From Tenacibaculum pacificus (GTDB lineage: Bacteria > Bacteroidota > Bacteroidia > Flavobacteriales > Flavobacteriaceae), in assembly GCF_027941775.1 (NCBI RefSeq), contig NZ_CP115917.1, forward strand, positions 1,038,501 through 1,102,500: DNA of 64,000 nt. The letters run 5' to 3'. A program made the position numbers and the translations under genes. Shown piece by piece: positions 36,981-46,259 of this stretch. How positions within the stretch are numbered: position 1 is the stretch's first letter; every line of letters starts with the position of its first letter. The notes beneath the pieces are model-generated. The model worked only from the letters and a program-made list of their open reading frames with translations. It did not search any database and was not told the DNA's origin.

Positions 36981-37000
36981 AGAAATACCCAAATCAATTT

Positions 37001-37028
37001 TTGTATAATATAAAAATTGGTAAATTTG
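37001..37028 (+). promoter_or_regulatory. Promoter of cca
   Basis: TTG (37001-37003), a 17-base spacer, and TAAATTTG (37021-37028). It shows that the reading frame upstream of 37076 is not translated. Confidence 0.6.
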
Positions 37029-37075
37029 CAGACGAAACTTTGTTAATAATAACAAGTAAGATAAGTGAAAAGGGA

Positions 37076-38497
37076 ATGCAAGATCAATACTATAAAGAGG
37101 CAATTTCTGCCGAAATATTTCAATATATAAGTAAAGCAGCTGAAGAATTAAAACTAGAAAGTTATGTGATTGGTGGCTTTGTTCGCGACTTTATTTTAGA
37201 ACGAGGCACCGCTAAAGATATCGATGTAGTTGCTGTTGGTAGTGGTATCGAATTAGCAAAAAAAGTAGCTTCTTTATTGCCAAATAAACCAAAGGTTCAA
37301 GTTTTTAAAACATATGGGACAGCAATGTTGCGTTTTAAAGATGTTGAAATAGAGTTTGTTGGGGCGCGTAAAGAATCTTATACGGAAGATAGTAGGAATC
37401 CAGAAGTGCAATCTGGTACGTTACAAGATGATCAAAACAGACGTGATTTTACCATAAACGCATTAGCTTTAAGTTTAAATAAAAACACCTTCGGATTATT
37501 GTTAGATCCTTTTGATGGTATTTCTGATTTAGAAGCTAAAATAATTAAAACTCCGTTAGATCCTGATATTACCTATTCTGATGACCCATTACGTATGATG
37601 CGTGCCATTCGTTTTGCATCTCAATTAAATTTTGTTATTGAGCAAGAGTCGTTAAGTGCTATTGCTAAAAATGCAAAACGTATTGATATTATCACCAAAG
37701 AAAGAATAATTGTAGAATTAAATAAAATATTAGCTTCTGATAAACCTTCTATTGGATTTTTATTATTAGAAGAAACAGGTTTGTTAGAACGTATTATTCC
37801 TGAATTGATTGCTTTAAAAGGAGTAGAGGAAGTTGAGGGGCAAAAACATAAAGATAATTTTTATCATACTTTAGAAGTTGTTGATAATATTGCTAAAAAC
37901 ACTGAAGATGTTTGGTTACGTTGGGCAGCTTTATTGCATGATATTGGAAAAGCTCCAACAAAACGTTATCATAAAAAACAAGGTTGGACATTTCACGCAT
38001 ACGAATTTGTAGGTTCTAAAATGGTTTTTAAACTATTTAAGCGTTTAAAAATGCCATTGAATAATAAAATGAAATTTGTTCAAAAAATGGTAATGTTAAG
38101 CTCTAGACCAATTGTTTTAGCTAGCGATGTAACAGATTCAGCAGTGCGTAGGTTGGTTTTTGATGCGGGTGATGATGTCGATTCATTAATGACTTTATGT
38201 GAAGCTGATATAACTACTAAAAACCCTAAGAAGTTTAGTCGTTATCATAAAAATTTCGAACTTGTTCGTGAAAAAATTAAAGAAGTTGAAGAGCGAGATA
38301 AAGTTCGTAATTTTCAGCCACCAATTACTGGAGAAGAAATTATGAAAGCGTTTAATTTAACACCACGTAGAGAAATTGGGCAAATAAAAGAAGCTATAAA
38401 AGAAGCAATTTTAGAAGGTGAAATTCCTAATGAACATAAAGCTTGTTTTGATTTTATGATATCAAAAGGAAAGAAATTAGGATTAGAAGTTACTTAA
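37076..38497 (+). CDS. CCA-adding tRNA nucleotidyltransferase with HD domain
   Basis: Adds or repairs the 3' CCA end of tRNA. The 473-aa protein has the class II nucleotidyltransferase site VIGGFVRDFILERG and DIDVV near the N-terminus, then RRDFTINALAL and DPLRMMRAIRFA, and an HD domain with WAALLHDIGKAPTK (about 300). The frame is open from 37001 (TTG), but the promoter covers that part, so the ATG at 37076 after GGGA is chosen. Poly(A) polymerase is a less likely alternative. Single gene with terminator. Confidence 0.92.
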   Translation: MQDQYYKEAISAEIFQYISKAAEELKLESYVIGGFVRDFILERGTAKDIDVVAVGSGIELAKKVASLLPNKPKVQVFKTYGTAMLRFKDVEIEFVGARKESYTEDSRNPEVQSGTLQDDQNRRDFTINALALSLNKNTFGLLLDPFDGISDLEAKIIKTPLDPDITYSDDPLRMMRAIRFASQLNFVIEQESLSAIAKNAKRIDIITKERIIVELNKILASDKPSIGFLLLEETGLLERIIPELIALKGVEEVEGQKHKDNFYHTLEVVDNIAKNTEDVWLRWAALLHDIGKAPTKRYHKKQGWTFHAYEFVGSKMVFKLFKRLKMPLNNKMKFVQKMVMLSSRPIVLASDVTDSAVRRLVFDAGDDVDSLMTLCEADITTKNPKKFSRYHKNFELVREKIKEVEERDKVRNFQPPITGEEIMKAFNLTPRREIGQIKEAIKEAILEGEIPNEHKACFDFMISKGKKLGLEVT

Positions 38498-38534
38498 TAT
38501 TTTTAATATTATTTGAATTATACATAACATAAAT

Positions 38535-38570
38535 AAAAAAGAGGAATGTATTAAAACATGCCTCTTTTTT
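38535..38570. terminator. Bidirectional terminator cca / ABC exporter
   Basis: AAAAAAGAGG and CCTCTTTTTT, with an inner ATGT/ACAT pairing, between convergent genes. Confidence 0.85.
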
Positions 38571-38592
38571 ATATTATATATTTATTTGAAAT

Positions 38593-40422
38593 TTATGCTA
38601 AAGATTGCATGGTAACAAGTTTATAGTACTCGCCTTTTTTAGTAAGTAATTCATTATGTTTGCCTTGCTCTACGATTTTTCCTTTCTTCATTACAACAAT
38701 TATATCTGCTTTTTGAATAGTAGATAAACGATGCGCGATAACTAAAGAAGTTCTGTTTTGCATCATTTTCTCTAAAGCCTTTTGAACTAATTGTTCGCTT
38801 TCTGTATCTAGTGCAGAAGTTGCTTCATCTAAAATCATAATAGGAGGGTTCTTTAAAACAGCACGGGCAATTGATAATCGTTGTTTTTGTCCTCCTGAAA
38901 GATTATTCCCACTATCTCCAGTATTGGTATCATACTTCTGAGGTAAGTCTTTTATAAATTCATGTGCATTGGCAATTTTAGCAGCATCAATAATTTGATC
39001 TTTAGTTGCATTATTTATACCTAATGAAATATTATTAGCAACCGAATCATTAAATAAAATAGAGTCTTGAGTAACAACACCCATTAATCCACGTAATGAT
39101 TTAATTTTTATGTCCTTTATATTGACTCCATCTATTAAAATCTCTCCTTTATTAACATCATAAAACCGATTTGTCAAATTAGCTAAAGTAGATTTACCAC
39201 TACCAGATTGACCTACCAAAGCAACCATTTTTCCTTTAGGTATTGTTAAAGAAAAATCTTTTAAAACGTATTCATCTTTGTATTTAAAAGAAATGTTTTT
39301 AAATACAATTTCACTATTAAATGATGTTTTTTCTTTTGAATTGTCAAGGTCACTAATAGGGTTTTTAGTATCTAGTATTTCAACAAACCTTTCAGCAGAA
39401 GCATTTCCTTTTTGAATAGCATATAATGCTGTAGAAATTGCTTTTGCAGGATTTAAAATAAGATAAAATAAACCAATATATATGAAGAATTCTTGAGGTT
39501 TTAAATCACTTTCATTAGATAGAACCAATTGTCCACCAAACCATAAAATAGCAACTATAGTTGCAGTTCCTAGAAATTCACTCAAAGGAGAAGCTAACAT
39601 TTGACGTTGCCATACAGATGTAACTAAAGTATATAAATTATCTATAGATTTTTTATATTTTTTTGAAAATGAATTTTCAGCAGTAAACCCTTTAATGATT
39701 TTTAAACCAGATAAAGTTTCTTCTATAATTGATAAAAAATCACCATTTTCTTTTTGAACTAATAGCGATGTTGCTTTTAATTTTTTACTTATTGATGAAA
39801 TAATTAAACCTGAAATAGGTAATAATACAAATACAAATAAAGTTAATTTAACGCTGATAATTAACATATATGCTAATGTTAATACAATTGTTAAAGGCTC
39901 ACGAACTAAGGTTTCAAAAGATGTTAAATAAGATGCTTGAATTTCATTAATATCAGCAGTTAATCTAGAAATAGCATCCCCTTTTTTCTTCTCAGAAAAA
40001 AAAGATAAAGGAAGTGATACGTATTTGTTATAAAGACTACTTCTTAAATCTCTAACGGTTTCCATTTGAAGAAAAACTAAGAAGTATGATGCTAAATAAC
40101 GAAATAAATTTTTAAAGAAAAATAAAAACAAAGTGATTAAACTTACAAAAAGAAGCGCATCTTCTATTTTTCCATTTTCAATCATCAAAGAAACTTTATA
40201 ATTCAGGTTTCCTTGTATATAATTTGATAAATTTTTAATTCCATTATATTCTGTAACCGTAGTTACTCTTTCTGTTTGACCAAATAATATACCTAAAATA
40301 GGCATAAAACCTAAAATAGAAAGCACATTAAAAATAGCGTAAAGTATATTGAAAAATATATTTAAAAACGCGTATTTTTTATAAGGATAAGTATATTTTA
40401 TAACTCTTTTAAAATAATTCAT
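38593..40422 (-). CDS. MsbA-like ABC exporter (lipid/polysaccharide type)
   Basis: A 609-aa half-transporter with six membrane segments (about 20-340) fused to an ATPase: Walker A GQSGSGKSTL, Q-loop, signature LSGGQKQRLSIARA, Walker B IMILDEATSALD and the switch His in VIAHRLS. The architecture is that of MsbA lipid A flippases, but multidrug or polysaccharide exporters look alike. Its start abuts the phosphohexomutase stop codon, so they are co-transcribed, within an envelope gene cluster. Confidence 0.88.
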   Translation of the reverse strand: MNYFKRVIKYTYPYKKYAFLNIFFNILYAIFNVLSILGFMPILGILFGQTERVTTVTEYNGIKNLSNYIQGNLNYKVSLMIENGKIEDALLFVSLITLFLFFFKNLFRYLASYFLVFLQMETVRDLRSSLYNKYVSLPLSFFSEKKKGDAISRLTADINEIQASYLTSFETLVREPLTIVLTLAYMLIISVKLTLFVFVLLPISGLIISSISKKLKATSLLVQKENGDFLSIIEETLSGLKIIKGFTAENSFSKKYKKSIDNLYTLVTSVWQRQMLASPLSEFLGTATIVAILWFGGQLVLSNESDLKPQEFFIYIGLFYLILNPAKAISTALYAIQKGNASAERFVEILDTKNPISDLDNSKEKTSFNSEIVFKNISFKYKDEYVLKDFSLTIPKGKMVALVGQSGSGKSTLANLTNRFYDVNKGEILIDGVNIKDIKIKSLRGLMGVVTQDSILFNDSVANNISLGINNATKDQIIDAAKIANAHEFIKDLPQKYDTNTGDSGNNLSGGQKQRLSIARAVLKNPPIMILDEATSALDTESEQLVQKALEKMMQNRTSLVIAHRLSTIQKADIIVVMKKGKIVEQGKHNELLTKKGEYYKLVTMQSLA

Positions 40423-42132
40423 TTATAAATTTAATTCTTTAATAATTCTTTGAATTTTAGTGTCTAATTCTTTTTCGATAGTAACGGCATTCTCAACCGA
40501 ATCTAATGCTATTTTAACACTAAAATAAAATTTTATTTTTGGCTCTGTACCACTTGGGCGGGCTGCCATTTTTGTTCCGTCGGTGGTTTGATAAATCAAT
40601 ACATTCGATTTTGGAATATCCATAATTACTTCTTCACCAGTAATTAAATTCTTTTTAATCGATGATTGATAATCATATAAAAACTCCACTTTAGCATTGT
40701 CCATTTCTGTAAAAGGATTCTTGCGTAAATCAACCATCATTTGTTTGATTTTTTGTGCGCCATCCATTCCTTTTTTAACGATAGAAATTAAGTGTTCTTT
40801 ATAAAAATTATTTCGAGTATATAAATTTAATAATTCATAATAAAACGAACTGTTATTTGCTTTTGCATCCGCAGCAATTTCACAAGCTAATAAAGCAGCA
40901 GTTACAGCATCTTTATCACGAACAAAATCACCAACCATATAACCAAAACTTTCTTCACCACCGCCAATAAAATCAAGCTCAGGGAAATCTTTAATCATTT
41001 TAGCAATCCACTTAAAACCTGTTAAACCAACTTTAGTTTCAACACCGTATGAACTTGCTATTTCGTTTACCAAATTAGTAGAAACAATGGTAGAACCTAC
41101 AAATTGTTTTCCGTTTAATTTTTCGTTGTTTTTCCAATCATTAATTAAAAAATCGGTCATCATACTCACGGTCTGATTTCCGTTTAATAACTTCATGTTT
41201 CCTTCTAAATCACGAACAGCGATACCAATTCTATCAGAATCAGGATCTGTTCCTAAAACTATATCAGCACCTACTTTGTTAGCTAAATCAACAGCCATTT
41301 GTAAAGCTTCAGGTTCTTCAGGATTTGGAGATTTTACCGTTGGAAAACTTCCATCTGGTTCGGCTTGTTCATCAACAATGTGAACTTGCGTATAACCAGC
41401 ACGTTTTAAAACTTCAGGAATTAATTTAATAGAAGTTCCGTGTAAAGAAGTAAAAGCGATTTTTAAATCTTTACGACCTTTTACATTAAAAGTTCCATTT
41501 TTAATAGATGCTTGCCAAAAAGCTTCATCAATTTCACTTCCGATGCTCGAAATTAATTCTTCATTTGCTTTAAAATTAATATCAGTAAAAGCTAACGAAT
41601 TTACTTCATTAATAATTTCAGTATCTTCAGGTGGTACAATTTGACCTCCGTCAGACCAATATACTTTGTAACCATTATATTCTGGCGGATTATGAGAAGC
41701 TGTTAAAACAATACCAACATCACAACCTAAATGACTTACGGCAAATGATAATTCAGGAGTAGGGCGTAGGTCTTCAAAAAGAAAAACCTTGATGTTATTT
41801 GCAGAAAAAACATCGGCAACAACTTTAGATAACCATTTACTATCATGACGACAGTCATAACCAATAGCAACTTTTAATTCTTTCTTCGGATGTATTTGAT
41901 GTAAATAATTACTTAAACCTTGTGTTGCTTTTCCTAAAGTATATTTATTAATTCGGTTTGTTCCTGCACCTACAATTCCACGCATTCCACCTGTACCGAA
42001 TTCTAAATTTTTATAAAAACGATCTGCTAAATCATCAGATTTTTCGCTTATTAATTGTTCAATTTCATTTCTAGTTGCTAAATCAAACGATTCAGAAAGC
42101 CATAATTTAGCTTTATTTAAAATCTCTTCCAT
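40423..42132 (-). CDS. Phosphoglucomutase/phosphomannomutase family protein
   Basis: Alpha-D-phosphohexomutase of 569 aa, the long PGM2/PgcA-like form. The phosphoserine loop is TASHNPPEYNGYKVYW (about 144), the metal-binding loop DPDSDRIGIAV (about 297), the sugar-binding loop GGEESFGYM and the phosphate-binding ARPSGTEPKIKFY. It supplies hexose-1-phosphates for surface polysaccharides; specificity cannot be read from sequence. Between the GtrB-like gene and the exporter in one run of genes. Confidence 0.93.
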   Translation of the reverse strand: MEEILNKAKLWLSESFDLATRNEIEQLISEKSDDLADRFYKNLEFGTGGMRGIVGAGTNRINKYTLGKATQGLSNYLHQIHPKKELKVAIGYDCRHDSKWLSKVVADVFSANNIKVFLFEDLRPTPELSFAVSHLGCDVGIVLTASHNPPEYNGYKVYWSDGGQIVPPEDTEIINEVNSLAFTDINFKANEELISSIGSEIDEAFWQASIKNGTFNVKGRKDLKIAFTSLHGTSIKLIPEVLKRAGYTQVHIVDEQAEPDGSFPTVKSPNPEEPEALQMAVDLANKVGADIVLGTDPDSDRIGIAVRDLEGNMKLLNGNQTVSMMTDFLINDWKNNEKLNGKQFVGSTIVSTNLVNEIASSYGVETKVGLTGFKWIAKMIKDFPELDFIGGGEESFGYMVGDFVRDKDAVTAALLACEIAADAKANNSSFYYELLNLYTRNNFYKEHLISIVKKGMDGAQKIKQMMVDLRKNPFTEMDNAKVEFLYDYQSSIKKNLITGEEVIMDIPKSNVLIYQTTDGTKMAARPSGTEPKIKFYFSVKIALDSVENAVTIEKELDTKIQRIIKELNL

Positions 42133-42169
42133 ATTCTAAGTTATATAAATAACGTACAAAGTACGTATT

Positions 42170-43126
42170 TTAAAAATTCAATTTTTCTTTAATTGTATAG
42201 TGTTTTTGCTGCGGATTACTTTTGATAATTAATTCACCTAAAAAGCCAGCTAAAAATAAAAGTGTTCCTAAAATCATCGATGTTAAAGCGATGTAAAATA
42301 ATGGATTATTAGTAACCAAAATAGCTTTTACACCTGAAAATAAGTGATAAATTTTTAGTGAACCAATAATAAATGCTGATAAAAGTCCGAATAAAAACAT
42401 TAAACTTCCCCAAAGTCCAAAAAAGTGCATTGGACGTTTTCCGAATTTAGATAAAAAAGAAATCGTAATTAAATCTAAAAAACCATTTATAAAGCGGTCG
42501 ATTCCAAATTTAGTAACTCCGTATTTACGTGCTTGATGCTGTACTACTTTTTCGCCAATATTATTAAAACCTTCGTTTTTCGCTAAAACAGGAATATAAC
42601 GATGCATTTCGCCACTAACTTTTACAGTTTTAATTACTTCATTTTTATAAGCTTTTAATCCGCAGTTGAAATCGTTTAATTTTAATCCAGATGTTTTTCT
42701 GGCTGCCCAATTAAATAATTTAGAAGGAATATTTTTGGTAATTACATTATCGTAACGTTTCTTTTTCCATCCAGAAACTAAATCGAGGTTTTCAGTAATT
42801 ATTAAATCATATAAACCAGGGATTTCATCAGGACTGTCTTGTAAATCGGCATCCATTGTAATAACTACATTTCCTTTAGCTAAACCAAAACCAGCATCTA
42901 AAGCTTGCGATTTCCCGTAGTTTTTTTGAAAACGAATTCCTTTTACAGCGCTATTTTCTTCGGATAATTGCTCAATTACTAGCCAAGAAGTATCGTAGCT
43001 ACCATCATCAATAAAAATAATTTCATATAAATAATTATTGGATTGCATAACCTTTGCAATCCAATTGTGTAATTCTAGTAAAGATTCTTCTTCATTAAGA
43101 AGAGGTATAACTACCGATATATTCAT
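42170..43126 (-). CDS. GtrB/DPM1-like family 2 glycosyltransferase with C-terminal membrane segments
   Basis: A 318-aa enzyme: SVVIPLLNEEESL at the N-terminus, IIFIDDGSYDTS, the DXD-type TMDADLQDSPDEI, and two membrane helices at about 230-300 (FFGLWGSLMFLFGLLSAF; then IALTSMILGTLLFLAG). This is the architecture of enzymes that load a sugar onto undecaprenyl or dolichyl phosphate. Upstream of the mutase gene by 37 bases. Sugar donor unknown. Confidence 0.92.
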   Translation of the reverse strand: MNISVVIPLLNEEESLLELHNWIAKVMQSNNYLYEIIFIDDGSYDTSWLVIEQLSEENSAVKGIRFQKNYGKSQALDAGFGLAKGNVVITMDADLQDSPDEIPGLYDLIITENLDLVSGWKKKRYDNVITKNIPSKLFNWAARKTSGLKLNDFNCGLKAYKNEVIKTVKVSGEMHRYIPVLAKNEGFNNIGEKVVQHQARKYGVTKFGIDRFINGFLDLITISFLSKFGKRPMHFFGLWGSLMFLFGLLSAFIIGSLKIYHLFSGVKAILVTNNPLFYIALTSMILGTLLFLAGFLGELIIKSNPQQKHYTIKEKLNF

Positions 43127-43143
43127 ATATTTTATAAAAAATT

Positions 43144-43196
43144 AAAAAAGGTAAAGTTACAAAGTCTTTTGTAAACTTTATTACTTTACCTTTTTT
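43144..43196 (-). terminator. Terminator of the DUF4199 gene
   Basis: AAAAAAGGTAAAG and CTTTACCTTTTTT enclose an inner TTACAAA/TTTTGTAA hairpin, 9 bases after the stop. Confidence 0.75.
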
Positions 43197-43205
43197 AACT
43201 AAAGT

Positions 43206-43733
43206 TTAGTATTGATCTTCTTCTGTGTGTTTCATAATTGCACCTGCTATTGCTGATACAACAAAACCTAAAAAAACATAAAACAACAAACCTAATGCAT
43301 CACCAATAATTGTTCCTTCAAACTTAGATTGCATAGCTAATTGACTTTCAATTTGTTCCTCTGTTAAACCTGCATCTAAAAATTTCCCTGTTTTAAATTC
43401 AGCAAGTTGTTCGTAAAAATCAGGTTGGATAATTCCAGTAAAAATATGCGTGTATATAATACTAATAACAGCTCCAACAAGAACAATACCAACACCTATT
43501 TTTAAAGCTTGCCCCCATATTAGGAAACCATTATTTTCTGTTTTAAATTTTTTAATAGCAAAAATAGGTAATCCTATAATACATAGAACTAACGCAATCA
43601 TATTGATAACCCCACCTGTGGTATCAAAAGTCATTCCTAATGCAAAAATTATTAGATTGATAAAAACGATAACAGCTCCATAAATTAATCCATAAGTTAA
43701 AATAATGTTTCTGCTTTGTGCTTGATTTTCCAT
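43206..43733 (-). CDS. DUF4199 domain-containing membrane protein
   Basis: A 175-aa protein with four predicted membrane segments: YGLIYGAVIVFINLIIFA, VINMIALVLCIIGLPIFA, ALKIGVGIVLVGAVISII, and ALGLLFYVFLGFVVSAIA. This and the short acidic C-terminus match DUF4199, widespread in Bacteroidota, function unknown. Own -7 element (43756-43763) and terminator, so a single-gene transcript. Confidence 0.88.
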   Translation of the reverse strand: MENQAQSRNIILTYGLIYGAVIVFINLIIFALGMTFDTTGGVINMIALVLCIIGLPIFAIKKFKTENNGFLIWGQALKIGVGIVLVGAVISIIYTHIFTGIIQPDFYEQLAEFKTGKFLDAGLTEEQIESQLAMQSKFEGTIIGDALGLLFYVFLGFVVSAIAGAIMKHTEEDQY

Positions 43734-43755
43734 TTTTTGAGTTTAGTTAGTTGTA

Positions 43756-43763
43756 CAAATATA
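43756..43763 (-). promoter_or_regulatory. -7 element of the DUF4199 gene
   Basis: TATATTTG on the minus strand, 22 bases before the ATG at 43733. Confidence 0.5.
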
Positions 43764-43864
43764 TTATAATGTTTTCGATTCTAAATTATTTAAAAAAAGT
43801 TTCTAAACAATATATTAGTAGTCAGCTAGTTAAAAATGTTACGAAAAAAAAGTTATTTTTTTCA

Positions 43865-43894
43865 TTGTTAGTCTAAAAAAAGAACGTAGATTTG
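43865..43894 (+). promoter_or_regulatory. Promoter of ffs
   Basis: TTG (43865-43867), a 19-base spacer and TAGATTTG (43887-43894) match the ideal Bacteroidota promoter. The predicted start falls at the first base of the RNA hairpin, near 43899. Confidence 0.75.
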
Positions 43895-43898
43895 CCTC

Positions 43899-43992
43899 GG
43901 CAAGTCCTACACAACTAGCTCCCTTTGAATCCCCCAGGGCGGGAACGCAGCAAGGGTATTAGGTTGTAGCAGTGTGATGTAGGTAGCTTGCC
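43899..43992 (+). ncRNA. ffs: Signal recognition particle RNA, small bacterial type
   Basis: RNA partner of Ffh for co-translational targeting. The 94-base sequence folds as one long hairpin: GGCAAG at the 5' end pairs with CTTGCC at the 3' end. The conserved tip reads CCAGGGCGGGAACGCAGCAA, the Ffh-binding domain with GGAA-type tetraloop region and symmetric loop. A T run follows directly (terminator). It explains most of the 355-base gap between the DUF4199 gene and xerD; the remainder is AT-rich with no other feature seen. Confidence 0.93.
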
Positions 43993-44088
43993 ATTTTTTG
44001 TTTCTTCTATTTTCATTTTACTCTAAACTATTTTATCAATTACTCTTTTATATCCTTTAGAAGGATTTTTTCTTTTTATCTATTTGCT

Positions 44089-45006
44089 TTATTTATCATT
44101 TAAATTCAAATTACTTCTTGGGTGATGTAATTCAACAACTTCTTTTAAATAACTAGTATCTAAATGTACATAAATTTCGGTGGTTGTAATACTTTCACGT
44201 CCTAATAATTGTTGAATAACACGTAAATCTGCACCATTTTTTAATAAATAAGTAGCAAAAGAGTGGCGTAAGGTATGAGGTCCAATACTTTTTTTCAGAT
44301 TTGTTTTAATCGCTAATTCTTTAAGGATTATAAATATCATTTGACGGCTCAGTCGTCTTCCTCGTCTGTTTAAAAAGATAATATCTTCTTCTTTTTCCTT
44401 TGGAGTTACCTCAGGACGAATATCTTTAATATAAAATTTTAAACGTTTAATTGTTGTTATATGTATAGGTACAAAACGATATTTATTTCCTTTTCCTAAT
44501 ACACGAATGTATCCGTCATCAAAAAATAAATCAGATAATTGCAAATTAATTAATTCACTTACACGTAAACCACAACTAAAAATGGTTTCTATAATGGTTT
44601 TATTTCGTTCGCCTTGCGGATGACTTAAATCAATAGCATTTATTAAATCGTCAATTTCTTCTTTTTCTAAAGTATCGGGTAGTTTTCTTATTACATTGGG
44701 GCTTTCAATTAAATCGGTAGGATTGTCTTTTCTGTAATCTTCAAAAATTAAATAATCAAAAAAACTACGTAAGCCCGAAATTAAACGTGCTTTGCTTCTC
44801 GGATCTATTTCTTTACTGATTTCATATATAAATTGTTGAACGGTATCCGAAGTAATATTTATAGGAGTATCATTTTTTTTGAGTGTATCAATAAATAAAA
44901 TTAGTTTTTTTACATCCCTTGTATAGCTGTCAATAGAGTTTTTAGCAAGACCTCTTTCTATTTTTAAGTAGCTTGTGTAGTCCGATATTCCTTGTTTCCA
45001 ATTCAT
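44089..45006 (-). CDS. xerD: Tyrosine recombinase XerD/XerC
   Basis: Resolves chromosome dimers at dif. The 305-aa protein has the N-terminal SAM-like core-binding domain (SYLKIERGLAKNSIDSYTRD) and the catalytic domain with Arg in FSCGLRVSELI, Lys in LGKGNKYR, HTLRHSFAT, the second His in LLGRESITTTEIYVH and the nucleophile Tyr there. XerD is preferred over XerC from its close proximity to aroQ in related genomes, which is recall, not proof. No dif site is visible nearby. Confidence 0.9.
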   Translation of the reverse strand: MNWKQGISDYTSYLKIERGLAKNSIDSYTRDVKKLILFIDTLKKNDTPINITSDTVQQFIYEISKEIDPRSKARLISGLRSFFDYLIFEDYRKDNPTDLIESPNVIRKLPDTLEKEEIDDLINAIDLSHPQGERNKTIIETIFSCGLRVSELINLQLSDLFFDDGYIRVLGKGNKYRFVPIHITTIKRLKFYIKDIRPEVTPKEKEEDIIFLNRRGRRLSRQMIFIILKELAIKTNLKKSIGPHTLRHSFATYLLKNGADLRVIQQLLGRESITTTEIYVHLDTSYLKEVVELHHPRSNLNLNDK

Positions 45007-45084
45007 TATAATAAAAACTTTTATTTGTTTATTTATTTAGTAAAAATAGGGATAATAATGGTTGAAAAATAGGTTAAAAAAAAC

Positions 45085-45114
45085 TTGTGTAAAATAAAAA
45101 TAAGCCTAATTTCG
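45085..45114 (+). promoter_or_regulatory. Promoter of the outer membrane protein gene
   Basis: TTG (45085-45087), a 19-base spacer, and TAATTTCG (45107-45114), one base off TAnnTTTG. The ATG follows 29 bases later. Confidence 0.55.
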
Positions 45115-45143
45115 CACTCTCAAACTAATGAAAAATAGATATT

Positions 45144-45734
45144 ATGAAAAAAGTATTATTAACAATTGCTATAATTGCTGCGGGTTTTACTGCAAACGCA
45201 CAAGATAAAAACGAAGCTAAAGGAGGTTTTGCTCAAGAAGATATTTATGTTTCTGGTACAGTAGGTTTTGCAACTTATAAACAAGGTGATTCTGATTCAA
45301 ATGGATATAATTTTTCTCCATCTGTAGGGTATTTTATTGCTGAAAATATTGCATTAGAATTAGGTTTAGGTATTGGTGGAACTACTAATATTGATGATTC
45401 TAAAAGTAGTTCTTTTGGTGTTAATGCAGGGGCTAAGTACTTTTTTACACCTCAAAATGATTTTTCTTTCGTTGTTGGAGCAGGTTTAGATTACTCTGTT
45501 CAAGGTAATGAAAGTGCAGCAGGTGTTAAAGGAAATGATACAAATACTTTTGCTATTGCTGTAGCACCAGGAGTTAACTATTTTGTATCTGAATCTGTAG
45601 CTTTAAGAGCTTCTGTAGGTGCATTATCTTATGAAAGTAAAAAAGAAGATGCTGATCGGGCTGAAGCTAGAAATACATTTGGTTTAAATTTAAACTTATC
45701 TGCTATCCAATTCGGATTAACTTATAAGTTTTAA
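45144..45734 (+). CDS. Outer membrane beta-barrel protein (OMP_b-brl family)
   Basis: A 196-aa protein with a signal peptide (VLLTIAIIAAGFTANA, cut before QDK). The mature part has alternating amphipathic strands typical of an eight-strand barrel (YVSGTVGFATY, FSPSVGYFIAENIALELG, NAGAKYFF, SVALRASVGALSYESK). It ends in QFGLTYKF, the C-terminal Phe that BAM recognises. Ligand and role unknown. Single gene with own promoter and terminator; good codon bias suggests high expression. Confidence 0.9.
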   Translation: MKKVLLTIAIIAAGFTANAQDKNEAKGGFAQEDIYVSGTVGFATYKQGDSDSNGYNFSPSVGYFIAENIALELGLGIGGTTNIDDSKSSSFGVNAGAKYFFTPQNDFSFVVGAGLDYSVQGNESAAGVKGNDTNTFAIAVAPGVNYFVSESVALRASVGALSYESKKEDADRAEARNTFGLNLNLSAIQFGLTYKF

Positions 45735-45754
45735 TTAGCAAATTAAATATAAAG

Positions 45755-45785
45755 AAAAGGGAAGCAATTATGCTTCCCTTTTTTT
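45755..45785 (+). terminator. Terminator of the outer membrane protein gene
   Basis: AAAAGGGAAGCA, ATTA, TGCTTCCCTTTT, then more T. Confidence 0.9.
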
Positions 45786-45842
45786 ATGCTTAAAAGTTAA
45801 AATAGTATTTTTACAAGAAAATATTAAAGATAAATATACGAG

Positions 45843-46259
45843 ATGAAAAAAGTTATAATAATAAACGGACCAAACTTAAATTTATTAGGAAAACGTGAGC
45901 CAGAAATTTATGGTTCAAATTCTTTTGAAGATTTTTTTAACGAATTAAAAGAAACCTATAAAACAATTGAATTAAGTTATTTTCAATCAAATATTGAAGG
46001 TGAAATAATTAATAAATTACACGAAATAGGTTTTGAATATGATGGTGTTGTGTTAAATGCTGCTGCTTACACACATACATCTGTTGCTATTGCCGATGCT
46101 GTAAAAGGAATAGAAACGCCTGTTGTTGAGGTGCATATTTCAAATGTACATGCTCGTGAAGCGTTTCGTCATAAAAGTTACCTTGCAGCCAATGCAAAAG
46201 GTGTGATTTCTGGTTTTGGATTGAAAAGTTATAATTTAGCGATTCAAAGTTTTTTGTAA
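45843..46259 (+). CDS. aroQ: 3-dehydroquinate dehydratase, type II
   Basis: Third step of the shikimate pathway. The 138-aa flavodoxin-like protein has IINGPNLNLLGKREPEIYG with the catalytic Tyr loop, FEYDGVVLNAAAYTHTS, and EVHISNVHAREAFR with the general-base-assisting His. Length is normal. The last 24 bases overlap the convergent DUF4105 gene. Confidence 0.96.
   Translation: MKKVIIINGPNLNLLGKREPEIYGSNSFEDFFNELKETYKTIELSYFQSNIEGEIINKLHEIGFEYDGVVLNAAAYTHTSVAIADAVKGIETPVVEVHISNVHAREAFRHKSYLAANAKGVISGFGLKSYNLAIQSFL

Noticed and set aside
37001..37075. TTG start of cca at 37001
   Set aside because: The sequence 37001-37028 is itself a well-spaced promoter, so it cannot be translated from that transcript.
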